Source: Lysobacteraceae bacterium (GTDB lineage: Bacteria; Pseudomonadota; Gammaproteobacteria; Nevskiales; Nevskiaceae). From it: a DNA stretch of 64,000 bases. Where the stretch lies: assembly GCA_013823855.1 (NCBI GenBank), contig PNMW01000072.1, positions 1 to 64,000 on the forward strand. Reading direction: 5' to 3'. The notes under the pieces were generated by a model that saw only the letters and a list, made by a program, of their open reading frames with translations, made no database searches and was not told the origin of the DNA. The position numbers and the translations under genes were made by a program. Positions 1 through 10,248 of the stretch are shown one piece after another (the stretch's first letter is position 1; each line of letters begins with the position of its first letter).

Positions 1-238
1 GCGCCGCCGGGGCCAGCGCCGAGGGCGCGCGCTGGAGGCCGGCCGGCCGGTTCCAGTCGATGCCGGCCGGGCGGGAATCCTGGGCGGCGGCCGGAACGCC
101 GCTGTTGCCGCCGTCGTTCCACGACGGCTGTGCGCGCGCTGCCGGGGCTTCGCCGCCCGGCTGGGCGAACGCCGCCGGCGCCGCGCCGAGCAGGGCGCCG
201 CCGAGCAGCACGGCAATACGACGGATCGGGAGCGTCAT
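1..238 (-). CDS. Secreted protein of unknown function, N-terminal part only
   Basis: The first 79 codons are visible; the gene runs off the left edge of the window. The start reads MTLPIRRIAVLLGGALLG and continues into a hydrophobic Ala-rich stretch ending AAFAQ, a clear Sec signal peptide. The mature part begins as a low-complexity Ala/Pro/Gly region with a SWNDGGNSG segment. It starts 10 bases after the stop of the CsgG-like gene and is probably co-transcribed with it. CsgG-like lipoproteins are often encoded next to exported partners, so a surface or periplasmic role is plausible. No family is recognisable in the visible part. Confidence 0.6.
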   Translation of the reverse strand, partial: MTLPIRRIAVLLGGALLGAAPAAFAQPGGEAPAARAQPSWNDGGNSGVPAAAQDSRPAGIDWNRPAGLQRAPSALAPAA

Positions 239-248
239 GGCGCGGCCC

Positions 249-1019
249 TCAGCGCTGGGCCTGCGCGACCTGGCCATCGAAGCGCAGCGCCAGCTGGCGC
301 ACGGCGTCCTCGATCGCGCCGCGCAGCGCGGCATCGAAATTGGCCTTGCGGCTCGACTGGTGCTGCACCTCCGGCGTGTAGGCCGACGGCGTGCGGCCGC
401 TCTGCAGCAGCACCGTGTTGACCAGCGCGCCGAGCCCGCCGACCTGCACCGCCGAGCCGCCGAGCGCCACCCGGACGTTGATCGCGTCGAGCACTTCGCC
501 GCTGTGGGCGTCGACGATGCTGACGTCGAGCCCCAGTTCGTCGCGGTTGCTGCCGCCGCCGATCTGCAGGCCACCGATGTTGATGCCGCTGCTGCTGTCG
601 GCGGTGCTGGCCGCCAGTTCGGTGATCTCGGCCTGGAACAGGTATTCGGCGCCGGTCAGCGGCGCTTGCGCCGCGCTGCCGGTGCTCTGGCCCTGGGCGT
701 TGAGCTGCTTTTCGCGGATCACGCCGCGATCGAGATTGCCGCGCTCCATCACCCGGAACTGGCCGCTCTTGACCAGCGCGGTCTTGAACTGCTCGGTGGC
801 GCCGCGCGGCGGCAACTCCGGCAGGTTGCTGGTGACCTCGAAGATCGCCACCGCGACCCGGGCATCGGCCTGCTTGCGCGGCAGCTTGACCAGCGCCCGA
901 TGGCTGGCGCTGTCGGCCACCGGCAGCGGCTGGCTGCCGGCGGCGCAGCCGCCCAGGTTGAGGATCACGGCGGCAGCGGCGGCCAGCAGCAGGGCCTGCA
1001 GGGGAAGGCGGTGGTTCAT
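249..1019 (-). CDS. CsgG/HfaB-family outer-membrane lipoprotein
   Basis: A 256-residue protein with a lipoprotein signal: a hydrophobic stretch followed by the lipobox LGGC near residue 25. The body matches the CsgG/HfaB family: a VAVAIFEVTS strand, a LVKSGQFRVMERGNL motif typical of the CsgG periplasmic domain, a GAEYLFQAEITE strand, then a GLDVSIVDAHSGEVLDA region. CsgG of the curli system forms an oligomeric export pore in the outer membrane. No curli genes (csgA/B/E/F) are nearby, so this is a generic CsgG-like lipoprotein, not curli CsgG. It lies between the kinase gene (119-base gap upstream) and a secreted protein (10-base gap downstream). The start has an ATG and the expected signal peptide. 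Confidence 0.8.
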   Translation of the reverse strand: MNHRLPLQALLLAAAAAVILNLGGCAAGSQPLPVADSASHRALVKLPRKQADARVAVAIFEVTSNLPELPPRGATEQFKTALVKSGQFRVMERGNLDRGVIREKQLNAQGQSTGSAAQAPLTGAEYLFQAEITELAASTADSSSGINIGGLQIGGGSNRDELGLDVSIVDAHSGEVLDAINVRVALGGSAVQVGGLGALVNTVLLQSGRTPSAYTPEVQHQSSRKANFDAALRGAIEDAVRQLALRFDGQVAQAQR

Positions 1020-1138
1020 CGGGGCGCTCCGGGACGGGGGATGTACCCGAGCAAACGCAGGCGCGCGCCGAAACCGGACATCGTCTTGCAGCGGCCGCGC
1101 GCCTCGACCCGCCGTTGCCGCGCCGGACGGCGTCGGCG

Positions 1139-3952
<2,814 letters not shown>

Positions 3953-4013
3953 GATCGGGTCCGGTCAGTGGACCAAACGCGATCGGCGCGCGAAAGCGGA
4001 CACCGGCCCGGGG

Positions 4014-4562
4014 TCAGCGCAGCATCGCCGCCAGCAGCAGGCGCGCCTTGTCCCAGTCCCGGCGCACCGTGCGTTCGGTGAGCCCCAGGGCGTCGCCGAT
4101 CTCGGCCTCGGTGAGGCCGCCGAAGTAGCGCATCTCGACCACCTGGGCCAGTCGCGGCTCGACCTGGGCCAGCGAGTCCAGCGCTTCGTGAACCTGCAGC
4201 GCCTGATCGTCGGCGGCGATGCCGTCGCCGATCTCGGTGTTCAGCGTCACCGGCCGTTCGCCGCTGCCGCGCCGTTCGGCATTGCGCTCGCGCAGCTCGT
4301 CGACGATCACCGTGCGCATCACCTGCGCGGCATAGGCGAAGAACTTGCGCCGGGTCTCGACCTGCAGCCGCTGCTGGCCGGACAGCCGCAGCCAGCTTTC
4401 ATGGACCAGCGCCGTGGTGTCGAGCAGGGTCATCGGCGACGAGCCGGCGAGCCGCGACCGCGCCAGCTTGCGCAGTTCGTCGAAGGCGGCCCGGAACAGG
4501 GCGGCGCTGTCCACGCCCTCGCCGGGCGGACGATCCTCGATCAGTCGGGTGATGTCGCTCAT
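4014..4562 (-). CDS. ECF-type RNA polymerase sigma factor (TIGR02999-like)
   Basis: A 182-residue sigma factor. It has a region 2 (LFRAAFDELRKLARSRL through HESWLRL and FFAYAAQVMRTVIVDELRERNA) and a region 4 helix-turn-helix (FGGLTEAEIGDALGLTERTVRRDWDKA). The RRDW ending and the MRTVIVDELRERN motif are characteristic of the sigma subfamily that co-occurs with Ser/Thr kinases. The ATG at 4562 was chosen over the upstream in-frame ATG at 4619. It begins MSDITRLIED, the usual start for the family, and the extra residues upstream look non-coding. It probably drives the kinase/CsgG cluster downstream; no classical anti-sigma is adjacent, so the kinase may take that control role. Confidence 0.87.
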   Translation of the reverse strand: MSDITRLIEDRPPGEGVDSAALFRAAFDELRKLARSRLAGSSPMTLLDTTALVHESWLRLSGQQRLQVETRRKFFAYAAQVMRTVIVDELRERNAERRGSGERPVTLNTEIGDGIAADDQALQVHEALDSLAQVEPRLAQVVEMRYFGGLTEAEIGDALGLTERTVRRDWDKARLLLAAMLR

Positions 4563-4665
4563 CGCCGGGTGCCGGGTTTCCATCTGCGGTGCCGGCGCCA
4601 AGCGGACCACAAACGGCACGGCTCCGGCAACGGCCGCGACGCCGCGCCCGGCCGCCGGCTGCCGA

Positions 4666-4842
4666 TCAGCTCTCGATCAGATCGTAGTCGCCCTTGCCGG
4701 CCCCGCATTCCGGGCACATCCAGTCGTCCGGGATGTCCTCGAATCGGGTGCCGGGCGCGATCCCGGAATCGCTGTCGCCGAGCGCTTCGTCATAGACATG
4801 GCTGCAATAGCGGCAACGGTAGCGGCGGGCGGACGTGCTCAT
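4666..4842 (-). CDS. Rubredoxin
   Basis: A 58-residue rubredoxin. The iron is bound by two Cys-x2-Cys motifs, CRYCSHVYDE (C10, C13) and CPECG (C43, C46), with the FEDIPDDWMCPECG signature typical of the family. It is a one-electron carrier in the cytoplasm. Its gene starts 20 bases after the stop of the desaturase/hydroxylase gene on the same strand. This suggests it donates electrons to that membrane diiron enzyme, as rubredoxins do for AlkB-type alkane hydroxylases. It is only 58 codons long; the ATG at 4842 sits directly before the conserved YRCRYC segment. Confidence 0.93.
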   Translation of the reverse strand: MSTSARRYRCRYCSHVYDEALGDSDSGIAPGTRFEDIPDDWMCPECGAGKGDYDLIES

Positions 4843-4862
4843 GGTCGTCGAGGCTCGAAAGA

Positions 4863-5792
4863 TCAGGCGGCACGCGCCTGCGGCGCGCGGGACTCGGCCG
4901 GCGACGGCGCGAGGTGGATGGTCGGCTGGATCGCGAAGCCGTACTGGACGGCCAGGTCGCGCTGGCGCAGCAGCGGTTCGAGCAGCTGCCAGACCCGCAG
5001 GTTGTTGTAGAACGGCGTGGTCGGGTACAGGTGGTGGATCAGGTGGTAGTTCTGGTACTGCAGCGCCGGCGTCAGCAGGCTTTCGTGGCCGATGCGCACG
5101 GCGGTGGCGCGAGTCAGGTTCTGGTCCTGCACGGTGTCGTGCGGCACATGCGGCAGCCAGAAGAAGCTGAAGCCGAGCGTCAGGAAGATCATCCGCGACG
5201 GCACGAACCAGAGCATCACCAGATGCCAGAAGTAGCCGTTGGCGATCAGCGCCCCGAACACCACCGCGGTGCCGGCGGTCAGCCACAGCGAGCGGCGCAG
5301 GTAGGGCTTCGACACCTTGTCGCCGAAACGGATCGAATGGATCAGGTAGAGCAGGTCGATCGCCACCCAGCGGAACGGCAGCGACCAGGCCGGGCCGTGC
5401 AGCACGTTGTCCGGGTCTTTCGAACCACCGGTGAACCGGTGATGGAGGATGTGACCCCAGCGGAACAGGCGCAGGTCGACGTACGGCGCGCCCAGCCAGA
5501 CGGTGGTCTGGCCGATGAAATCGTTGAGCCGGGCATGGGTCGAGATCGCGCGATGGATCGAGTCGTGGACGATCGAGAACGCGAAGTAGCCGATCACGCT
5601 GTTGACCACCATGCCGACCCACAGCGGCACGACACCGATACCGGCCAGCACGTAGCTGGACAGGTAGACGCCGAGCACCACGACCCACAGCGCCACCGTC
5701 GGCCAGGCAAGCTTCGGCGCGCGGGTCAGCGTGTTGAACAAGGCCTTCTGTTCGGCATCGAGGCTAGCGAGATTCAGCGGGGCGTTGCTCAT
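4863..5792 (-). CDS. Membrane fatty acid desaturase/hydroxylase family protein
   Basis: A 309-residue integral membrane diiron enzyme of the fatty acid desaturase superfamily. The three histidine boxes are present: HDSIH (about 76-80), HILHHRF (about 114-118) and HLIHHLYP near residue 250, with hydrophobic segments around residues 35-75 and 160-205. The family inserts double bonds or hydroxyl groups into acyl chains, carotenoids or alkanes; the substrate here is unknown. The ATG at 5792 is preferred over a TTG two codons upstream because AAGGA lies 7 bases before it. The rubredoxin gene follows directly and is the likely electron donor. A TetR gene lies just upstream on the same strand. Confidence 0.85.
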   Translation of the reverse strand: MSNAPLNLASLDAEQKALFNTLTRAPKLAWPTVALWVVVLGVYLSSYVLAGIGVVPLWVGMVVNSVIGYFAFSIVHDSIHRAISTHARLNDFIGQTTVWLGAPYVDLRLFRWGHILHHRFTGGSKDPDNVLHGPAWSLPFRWVAIDLLYLIHSIRFGDKVSKPYLRRSLWLTAGTAVVFGALIANGYFWHLVMLWFVPSRMIFLTLGFSFFWLPHVPHDTVQDQNLTRATAVRIGHESLLTPALQYQNYHLIHHLYPTTPFYNNLRVWQLLEPLLRQRDLAVQYGFAIQPTIHLAPSPAESRAPQARAA

Positions 5793-5838
5793 CGACAAGT
5801 CCTTCGCATGGGTTGAAACGAGGTCGTGCCCGGACGGC

Positions 5839-6546
5839 TCAGCCGCGCGGGCCGGGGCGGCGGCGGCGCGGCGTGATCAGTGCGTCGACCGGCTTGAAGC
5901 GCTGCTGCTGGCTGATCGCGGCCTTCGCCGGCAGGCGCATCGGCTGCGCCGCCGCCTCGCTGCCGATGATCCGCGCCACCAGCGGCTCGATCAGATCGTC
6001 GAGCGCGCAGCCGTGGACCAGCTGACCGCCGACATGCAGGCTCATCAGGCCGTGCAGCGACAGCCAGAACAGATGGGTCAGCGCCCGCGCATCGCCGTGC
6101 AGCAGGCCGTCGTCGATGCCGGCCTGAACGACCTCGATCGCGTGGTCGAACAGGCTGCGCCGGGCGGCCAGCAGCTCCGGGTACTGGTCCGGCGGCGGCT
6201 GGTGCGTCGAGAAGATCAGCTGGTACTCGGCCGGATGCTGCTGCACGAAGCCGACATAGGCTTCGGCCACCGAGCGGATGCGCATCGGCAGCGGCGCGGT
6301 GACCGCCTCCCGCGCCCGCACATGCGTTTCGAACTGGTGCGTGCACAGCACCCGCAGCGCCACCAGCAGCGCTTCCTTGGACTCGAAGTAGCGGTACGGC
6401 AAGGTGTGGCTGATGCCGGCCGCATCGGCCAGGCGGCGGAACGAGATCGCCTCCAGACCCTCGGCGCGATAGATGTCGAGGGCCAGCGCCAGCAGCTTCC
6501 GGCGCATCGCGTTGACGGTTTCGGGACTCAGCTGGGCTCGGGCCAT
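5839..6546 (-). CDS. TetR/AcrR-family transcriptional regulator
   Basis: A 235-residue repressor-type protein. The N-terminal helix-turn-helix covers about residues 8-55 (ALDIYRAEGLEAISFRRLAD, then HTLPYRYFESKEALL), the canonical TetR pattern. The rest is a helical ligand-binding domain ending in a basic tail (RRRRPGPRG). The reading frame stays open far upstream, but the true start is the ATG at 6546 (MARAQLSPETV), just before the HTH. A 31-bp near-perfect palindrome lies 7 bases upstream of this start, in the divergent promoter shared with the phosphotransferase gene. The simplest model is autorepression plus control of that divergent gene pair and perhaps of the desaturase/rubredoxin genes downstream. 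The ligand is unknown. Confidence 0.88.
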   Translation of the reverse strand: MARAQLSPETVNAMRRKLLALALDIYRAEGLEAISFRRLADAAGISHTLPYRYFESKEALLVALRVLCTHQFETHVRAREAVTAPLPMRIRSVAEAYVGFVQQHPAEYQLIFSTHQPPPDQYPELLAARRSLFDHAIEVVQAGIDDGLLHGDARALTHLFWLSLHGLMSLHVGGQLVHGCALDDLIEPLVARIIGSEAAAQPMRLPAKAAISQQQRFKPVDALITPRRRRPGPRG

Positions 6547-6552
6547 GAATTG

Positions 6553-6583
6553 ATTTGACACTGTAAAATTTACACTGTCAAAT
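6553..6583. promoter_or_regulatory. Palindromic operator in divergent promoter
   Basis: A 31-base inverted repeat: left arm ATTTGACACTGTAAA, centre A, right arm TTTACACTGTCAAAT. Only one position per arm fails to pair. It begins 7 bases upstream of the TetR start and about 110 bases before the divergent phosphotransferase gene. TTGACA at 6555-6560 could also serve as a -35 element. Its size, symmetry and AT-rich content amid very GC-rich DNA fit a TetR-family operator. Confidence 0.75.
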
Positions 6584-6693
6584 TTTGGCCGCAGGCTGCC
6601 TGGCGCCGGCCACAACCAAAGGCGGGCCTCAAGCCGCGCGCCGCGGTATCTGATGTCATCGCAGCCATAACCAGAACACACGAGGAGAACCGC

Positions 6694-7809
6694 ATGACCC
6701 GCCCGACCCTGCCGCTGCGTCACGATTCCGCCGCCGGACACCCGCTGATCGACGGGCCGGAAGGGCTGACGCCGCAATGGTTGACCACCGTGCTGCGCGC
6801 CGCCGGACAGCTGCAGGCGGCCACTGTCACCTCGGCGTCGACCACGCCGGTCGGCAACGGCATGCTCGGCACCAACCTGCGGATCAAGCTCGGCTACGAC
6901 CAGGCCGAGCCCGGCGCACCGGCGAGCCTGGTCGCCAAGCTGCAGGCGGCCGGCGAAACCAGCCGCGCCTCGGGTGCCGCACTCGGCCTGTACGAGCGCG
7001 AGACGCGCTTCTACCAGGTGATCGCGCCGCGCATCGGTTCCGCCGTGCCGACCGCCTATTTCGCCGACGTCAGCGCCGACGGCGCGACCTTCTGCCTGCT
7101 GTTCGAGGATCTCGCCCCGGCGCACGGCGGCGACCAGCTGACCGGATGCAGCATCGCCGATGCCGAAGCGGCGATGGACGCCGCCGCCGCCATCCATGCG
7201 CCGGTCTGGGGCGACGCCACGACCATCGCCCAGCCCTGGATGAGCCGCGACCTGATGGTCGGCATGTACTGCGACAGGCTCCCGCCCTGCGTGGAGATGA
7301 TCAAGGTGCGCTTCGCGGCCCTGCTGGAACCCGGCGTACCGGCGATCCTCGATGCCTATGCCGCTGCGATCCGGCCGTGGTTCGCGCGGCAGACCGCGCC
7401 GTTCACCATCGTTCATCACGACTACCGGCTCGACAACATCCTGTTCGACGCCCGTGGCGGCGCCACCCCGGTCGCCGCCCTCGACTGGCAGACCTTGATG
7501 GCCGGCCCCGGCGTGCTGGACGTGTCCTATTTCATCGGCGCCGGCCTGCTGGCCGACGATCGCCGCGCGAACGAGGAACGGCTGGCCCGCCGCTATCACG
7601 ACGCGCTGCTGGCGCGCGGCATCCGCGACTACGGCTGGGATCGCTGCTGGCATGACTACCGGCTGACCGCCGCCCATGGCCTGATCATGGCGGTGGTCGG
7701 TGCGGCGCTGACCACCCCGACCGAACGCGGCGACAAGATGCTGAGCACGATGATCAACCGTCATGCCCGGCAGATGATCGATCTCGGCACCCTGTCGTTG
7801 ATCCACTGA
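6694..7809 (+). CDS. APH/choline-kinase-fold phosphotransferase
   Basis: A 371-residue protein of the aminoglycoside phosphotransferase/ecdysteroid-kinase-like superfamily. The catalytic loop HHDYRLDNILF (about residues 241-251; D243 and N248 as base and metal ligand) and the following LDWQ metal-binding Asp (about 264) are intact. The N-terminal lobe includes VSLV-like strands (ASLVAKLQAA) and CLLFEDLAP. Small-molecule kinases of this type often sit in lipid, steroid or xenobiotic catabolic clusters; resistance is unlikely here. A good Shine-Dalgarno (GAGGAG) lies about 8 bases before the ATG. The next gene begins 13 bases after the stop, so the two are co-transcribed and probably under the adjacent TetR protein. 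Confidence 0.82.
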   Translation: MTRPTLPLRHDSAAGHPLIDGPEGLTPQWLTTVLRAAGQLQAATVTSASTTPVGNGMLGTNLRIKLGYDQAEPGAPASLVAKLQAAGETSRASGAALGLYERETRFYQVIAPRIGSAVPTAYFADVSADGATFCLLFEDLAPAHGGDQLTGCSIADAEAAMDAAAAIHAPVWGDATTIAQPWMSRDLMVGMYCDRLPPCVEMIKVRFAALLEPGVPAILDAYAAAIRPWFARQTAPFTIVHHDYRLDNILFDARGGATPVAALDWQTLMAGPGVLDVSYFIGAGLLADDRRANEERLARRYHDALLARGIRDYGWDRCWHDYRLTAAHGLIMAVVGAALTTPTERGDKMLSTMINRHARQMIDLGTLSLIH

Positions 7810-7822
7810 AGGAGCGCCGGCC

Positions 7823-8923
7823 ATGCTGACCAAGGGCGACGATTACCCGATCCACCAGACCGCCGAGCCGATTGCCTACGCCGGCACCGATCGCAACTTC
7901 TACGACCGCTACTTCTTCAACGGCTACAACCGTGAGGGCACCCTGTTCTTCGCCGCCGCCCTCGGCGTCTACCCGCTGCTCAACGTCATGGATGCGGCGT
8001 TCTGCGTGGTCGTCGACGGCGTGCAGCACAACCTGCACGCCTCGCGGCACCTGAAGATGGAGCGCATGGACACCACGGTCGGGCCGATCGCCATCGACGT
8101 CGTGGTGCCGCTGCAGCAGCTGAGGGTGCGCGTCGATTGCGCCGAGCACGGACTCAAGGCCGACCTGCTGTTCACCGGCTACGCCGAGGTGCTCGAAGAA
8201 CCACGCTACACCCGCCGCAATGGCCCGCGGATGTTCATGGACCTGACCCGCCTGACCCAGCAGGGCGACTACCGCGGCTGGATCGAGGTCAAGGGACGGC
8301 GCGTCGACGTCGCCGGCACCCGCGGCACCCGCGATCGCTCCTGGGGTGTCAGGCCGATCGGCCTGCCGGACCCGCAGCAGATGGATCCGCCGAACTTTTC
8401 GCAGTTCCACTGGATCTGGTCGCCGCTGCATTTCGACGACCGCTATGTGCTGTACCACCTGAACGCCGACGAGCAGGGCGAGCCGTGGAACACCGATGCG
8501 GTGATCGGCAAGCGCGGCGGCGGCGAGGTCGAGCACCTGCGGCTGGCGACCTCCGCCCTGTGCATTCCGTCCGGCACCCGCCACGCCGAAGCCGCCGTGT
8601 ACAAGCTGGTGCACCGCAACGGCGGCGAGAGCCGGATCGACGTCACCGTGAAGTGGCCGTTCTTCATGACCGGGCTCGGCTACTTCAACCCGGACTGGGC
8701 GCACGGCCTGAACAAGGGTCCGCTGGCGGTCGGTTATGACGAGATCCGCACCGCCGACATCAAGACCCACGCGCCGCCGTACACGCACATCCAGGCCTTC
8801 GTGCACGCCACGATGACCGATGCCGATGGCCGGGTGCAGCAGGGCTTCGGGGTGATGGAGCAGTTGCTGATCGGGCCGTATCAGCCGCTCGGGCTGACCG
8901 GACTGCTCGATCCGATGAAATGA
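7823..8923 (+). CDS. CrtC/AttH-like lipocalin-fold protein (DUF7064/7065 type)
   Basis: A 366-residue soluble protein with no signal peptide. The long run of alternating beta strands and the hallmark TRDRSWGVRPIG (about residues 170-181) fit the hydroxyneurosporene synthase/AttH-like lipocalin superfamily seen in lipid and terpenoid metabolism, including the uncharacterised DUF7064/DUF7065 groups. Family members bind hydrophobic substrates in paired barrels; the actual reaction is not known. It begins 13 bases after the phosphotransferase gene and ends at a strong terminator hairpin, making a two-gene transcription unit. Together with the nearby diiron enzyme and rubredoxin it suggests a lipid-modifying cluster, but this is inference. 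Confidence 0.72.
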   Translation: MLTKGDDYPIHQTAEPIAYAGTDRNFYDRYFFNGYNREGTLFFAAALGVYPLLNVMDAAFCVVVDGVQHNLHASRHLKMERMDTTVGPIAIDVVVPLQQLRVRVDCAEHGLKADLLFTGYAEVLEEPRYTRRNGPRMFMDLTRLTQQGDYRGWIEVKGRRVDVAGTRGTRDRSWGVRPIGLPDPQQMDPPNFSQFHWIWSPLHFDDRYVLYHLNADEQGEPWNTDAVIGKRGGGEVEHLRLATSALCIPSGTRHAEAAVYKLVHRNGGESRIDVTVKWPFFMTGLGYFNPDWAHGLNKGPLAVGYDEIRTADIKTHAPPYTHIQAFVHATMTDADGRVQQGFGVMEQLLIGPYQPLGLTGLLDPMK

Positions 8924-8927
8924 GGCG

Positions 8928-8962
8928 GCGGGGCGGCGGATGGCGTCCGCCGCCCCGCTTTC
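8928..8962. terminator. Bidirectional intrinsic terminator
   Basis: A perfect 13-bp stem (GCGGGGCGGCGGA at 8928-8940 pairing with 8946-8958) with a 5-base loop, followed by TTTC on the plus strand. It lies between the stops of two convergent genes, so it can serve both. Confidence 0.8.
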
Positions 8963-8977
8963 GCCCGGAAGCTGCGC

Positions 8978-9997
8978 TCAGCGCCTCGGGTACGGCGTCA
9001 GCTGCCGCCAGAGTTCGATCGTCGCGTCGACATCGCCCGAGGTCGGGCCGAGCCCGAGCGTGTAGCCGGCCAGCTCGGTGCCGGGCCAGGTGTGGCCGCC
9101 GTTGTTGATCGTGTACAGCGCCACGCTGCTGTCGACACAGCGGCTGTAGCGGCTGACCGTCACCGTGGTGCCGTCGCGGGCATCGCGATCCGGCAGCCGG
9201 GTCACGCCGATGTCGCCGGGTGCGCACTGGTTGCGTTCGGCCCAGAACGCCGCCGTCGCCGGCGCGCTCTTCTGGCCCAGCGAGCCGTCGTACGGGGTCA
9301 GCAGGTCGAAGGTGCCATTGAACATCACCACGGGAAGGCGCCGCGGCCCGCCGCAGCGGCTGGCGACGGCATCGCGCAAGGTCGCCGCGACGATGGCGAT
9401 ACCGGCCAGCAGCGAGGGCCGCTCGCACGCCAGGCGCTGGACCATGAAGCCGCCGTTCGAGTAGCCCGCGGCATAGACCCGCCGGCCGTCGAGCGCATGG
9501 GCCGCGACCTCGCGTGCGACCAGCGCTTCAAGGAAGCCGACATCGTCGATCAGGCCCAGCGTCGGATGATCCGACCAGATCGCCGCCACGGCCGCCGGCA
9601 GGTAGACCCAGGCGCCGTAATCGGCGGCCAGGCGTCCGGCGCGCGTCAGGTTCGCGGTGCGCGCCGGCGACTGGGCGCGCGGATGCAGCAGCATCAGCAC
9701 CGGCGCCCCGGCCGGCGCACCGATCGGGCGGATGCCGATGTAGCTGCGCGGCAACCCGCCCCAGGCCATCGTGCCGGTGAAGATCTCGGTGCCGGGCGTC
9801 GGCGTGACGACGCCGCCGATGATGCCGACCGGGCCAAGCAGATCGCCGGCAGGTCCGGGAACCTCGGGCAGCGCTTCGGGATCGGTGGCCGTCACTGCTT
9901 CCGCAGTCGCCGCGGCGGCAGGTGCGGGCGACGCGGCCAGCAGGCTGACTGCGCAGACAAGGGTGCAGAGACGCAGCAGCGACGGACTTCGCGGCAT
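8978..9997 (-). CDS. Secreted PHB-depolymerase/LpqC-type esterase
   Basis: A 339-residue exported alpha/beta hydrolase. A Sec signal peptide covers about residues 1-30 (LCTLVCAVSLLAASPAPAAAA). The nucleophile is Ser180 in GYSNGG; MFNGTFDLLTPYDG contributes the acid region and GHTWPG the catalytic His. A VLMLLHPRAQSPART segment matches the oxyanion-hole region of the polyhydroxybutyrate depolymerase/feruloyl esterase (COG3509) group. The family cleaves ester bonds of polyesters or plant phenolic esters; the substrate cannot be predicted. It is a monocistronic leftward gene that converges on the lipocalin-like gene across a terminator. Confidence 0.82.
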   Translation of the reverse strand: MPRSPSLLRLCTLVCAVSLLAASPAPAAAATAEAVTATDPEALPEVPGPAGDLLGPVGIIGGVVTPTPGTEIFTGTMAWGGLPRSYIGIRPIGAPAGAPVLMLLHPRAQSPARTANLTRAGRLAADYGAWVYLPAAVAAIWSDHPTLGLIDDVGFLEALVAREVAAHALDGRRVYAAGYSNGGFMVQRLACERPSLLAGIAIVAATLRDAVASRCGGPRRLPVVMFNGTFDLLTPYDGSLGQKSAPATAAFWAERNQCAPGDIGVTRLPDRDARDGTTVTVSRYSRCVDSSVALYTINNGGHTWPGTELAGYTLGLGPTSGDVDATIELWRQLTPYPRR

Positions 9998-10194
9998 TCG
10001 GATTCATCCTGGAGTGGCAGGCGAACCGGCCCGCAGTACTTCACCTTGCCATGCAGGAAGACAGGAAAAAGTTATTTCCCGGCAATGTTGACACCGAATC
10101 CTTGTCGATTCCGGCGGCATCCGGGCTGCCGCAGGGCAGCCGTGGGAGTGGCCGCCCGATCGGCCGGCAAGGTCAAGCCGCAGCATGCGGAGAA

Positions 10195-10224
10195 CGGAGC
10201 ACCCGGTGCCGCCCGGGTGCTCCG
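10195..10224 (-). terminator. Hairpin downstream of the serine hydrolase gene
   Basis: An 11-bp perfect stem (GGAGCACCCGG at 10196-10206 with 10213-10223) and a 6-base loop, 25 bases beyond the stop of the leftward gene. The following T-run on the minus strand is short (GTTCTCC), so termination may be weak. The rest of 9998-10248 holds an AT-rich patch near 10065-10090, which could be the esterase promoter, and nothing else recognisable. Confidence 0.5.
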
Positions 10225-10248
10225 CACGCCGGGCGGAAGCAGCCGCCT

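Noticed and set aside
249..1019. Curli secretion locus
   Set aside because: Only a CsgG-like lipoprotein is present; no csgA, csgB, csgD, csgE or csgF nearby.
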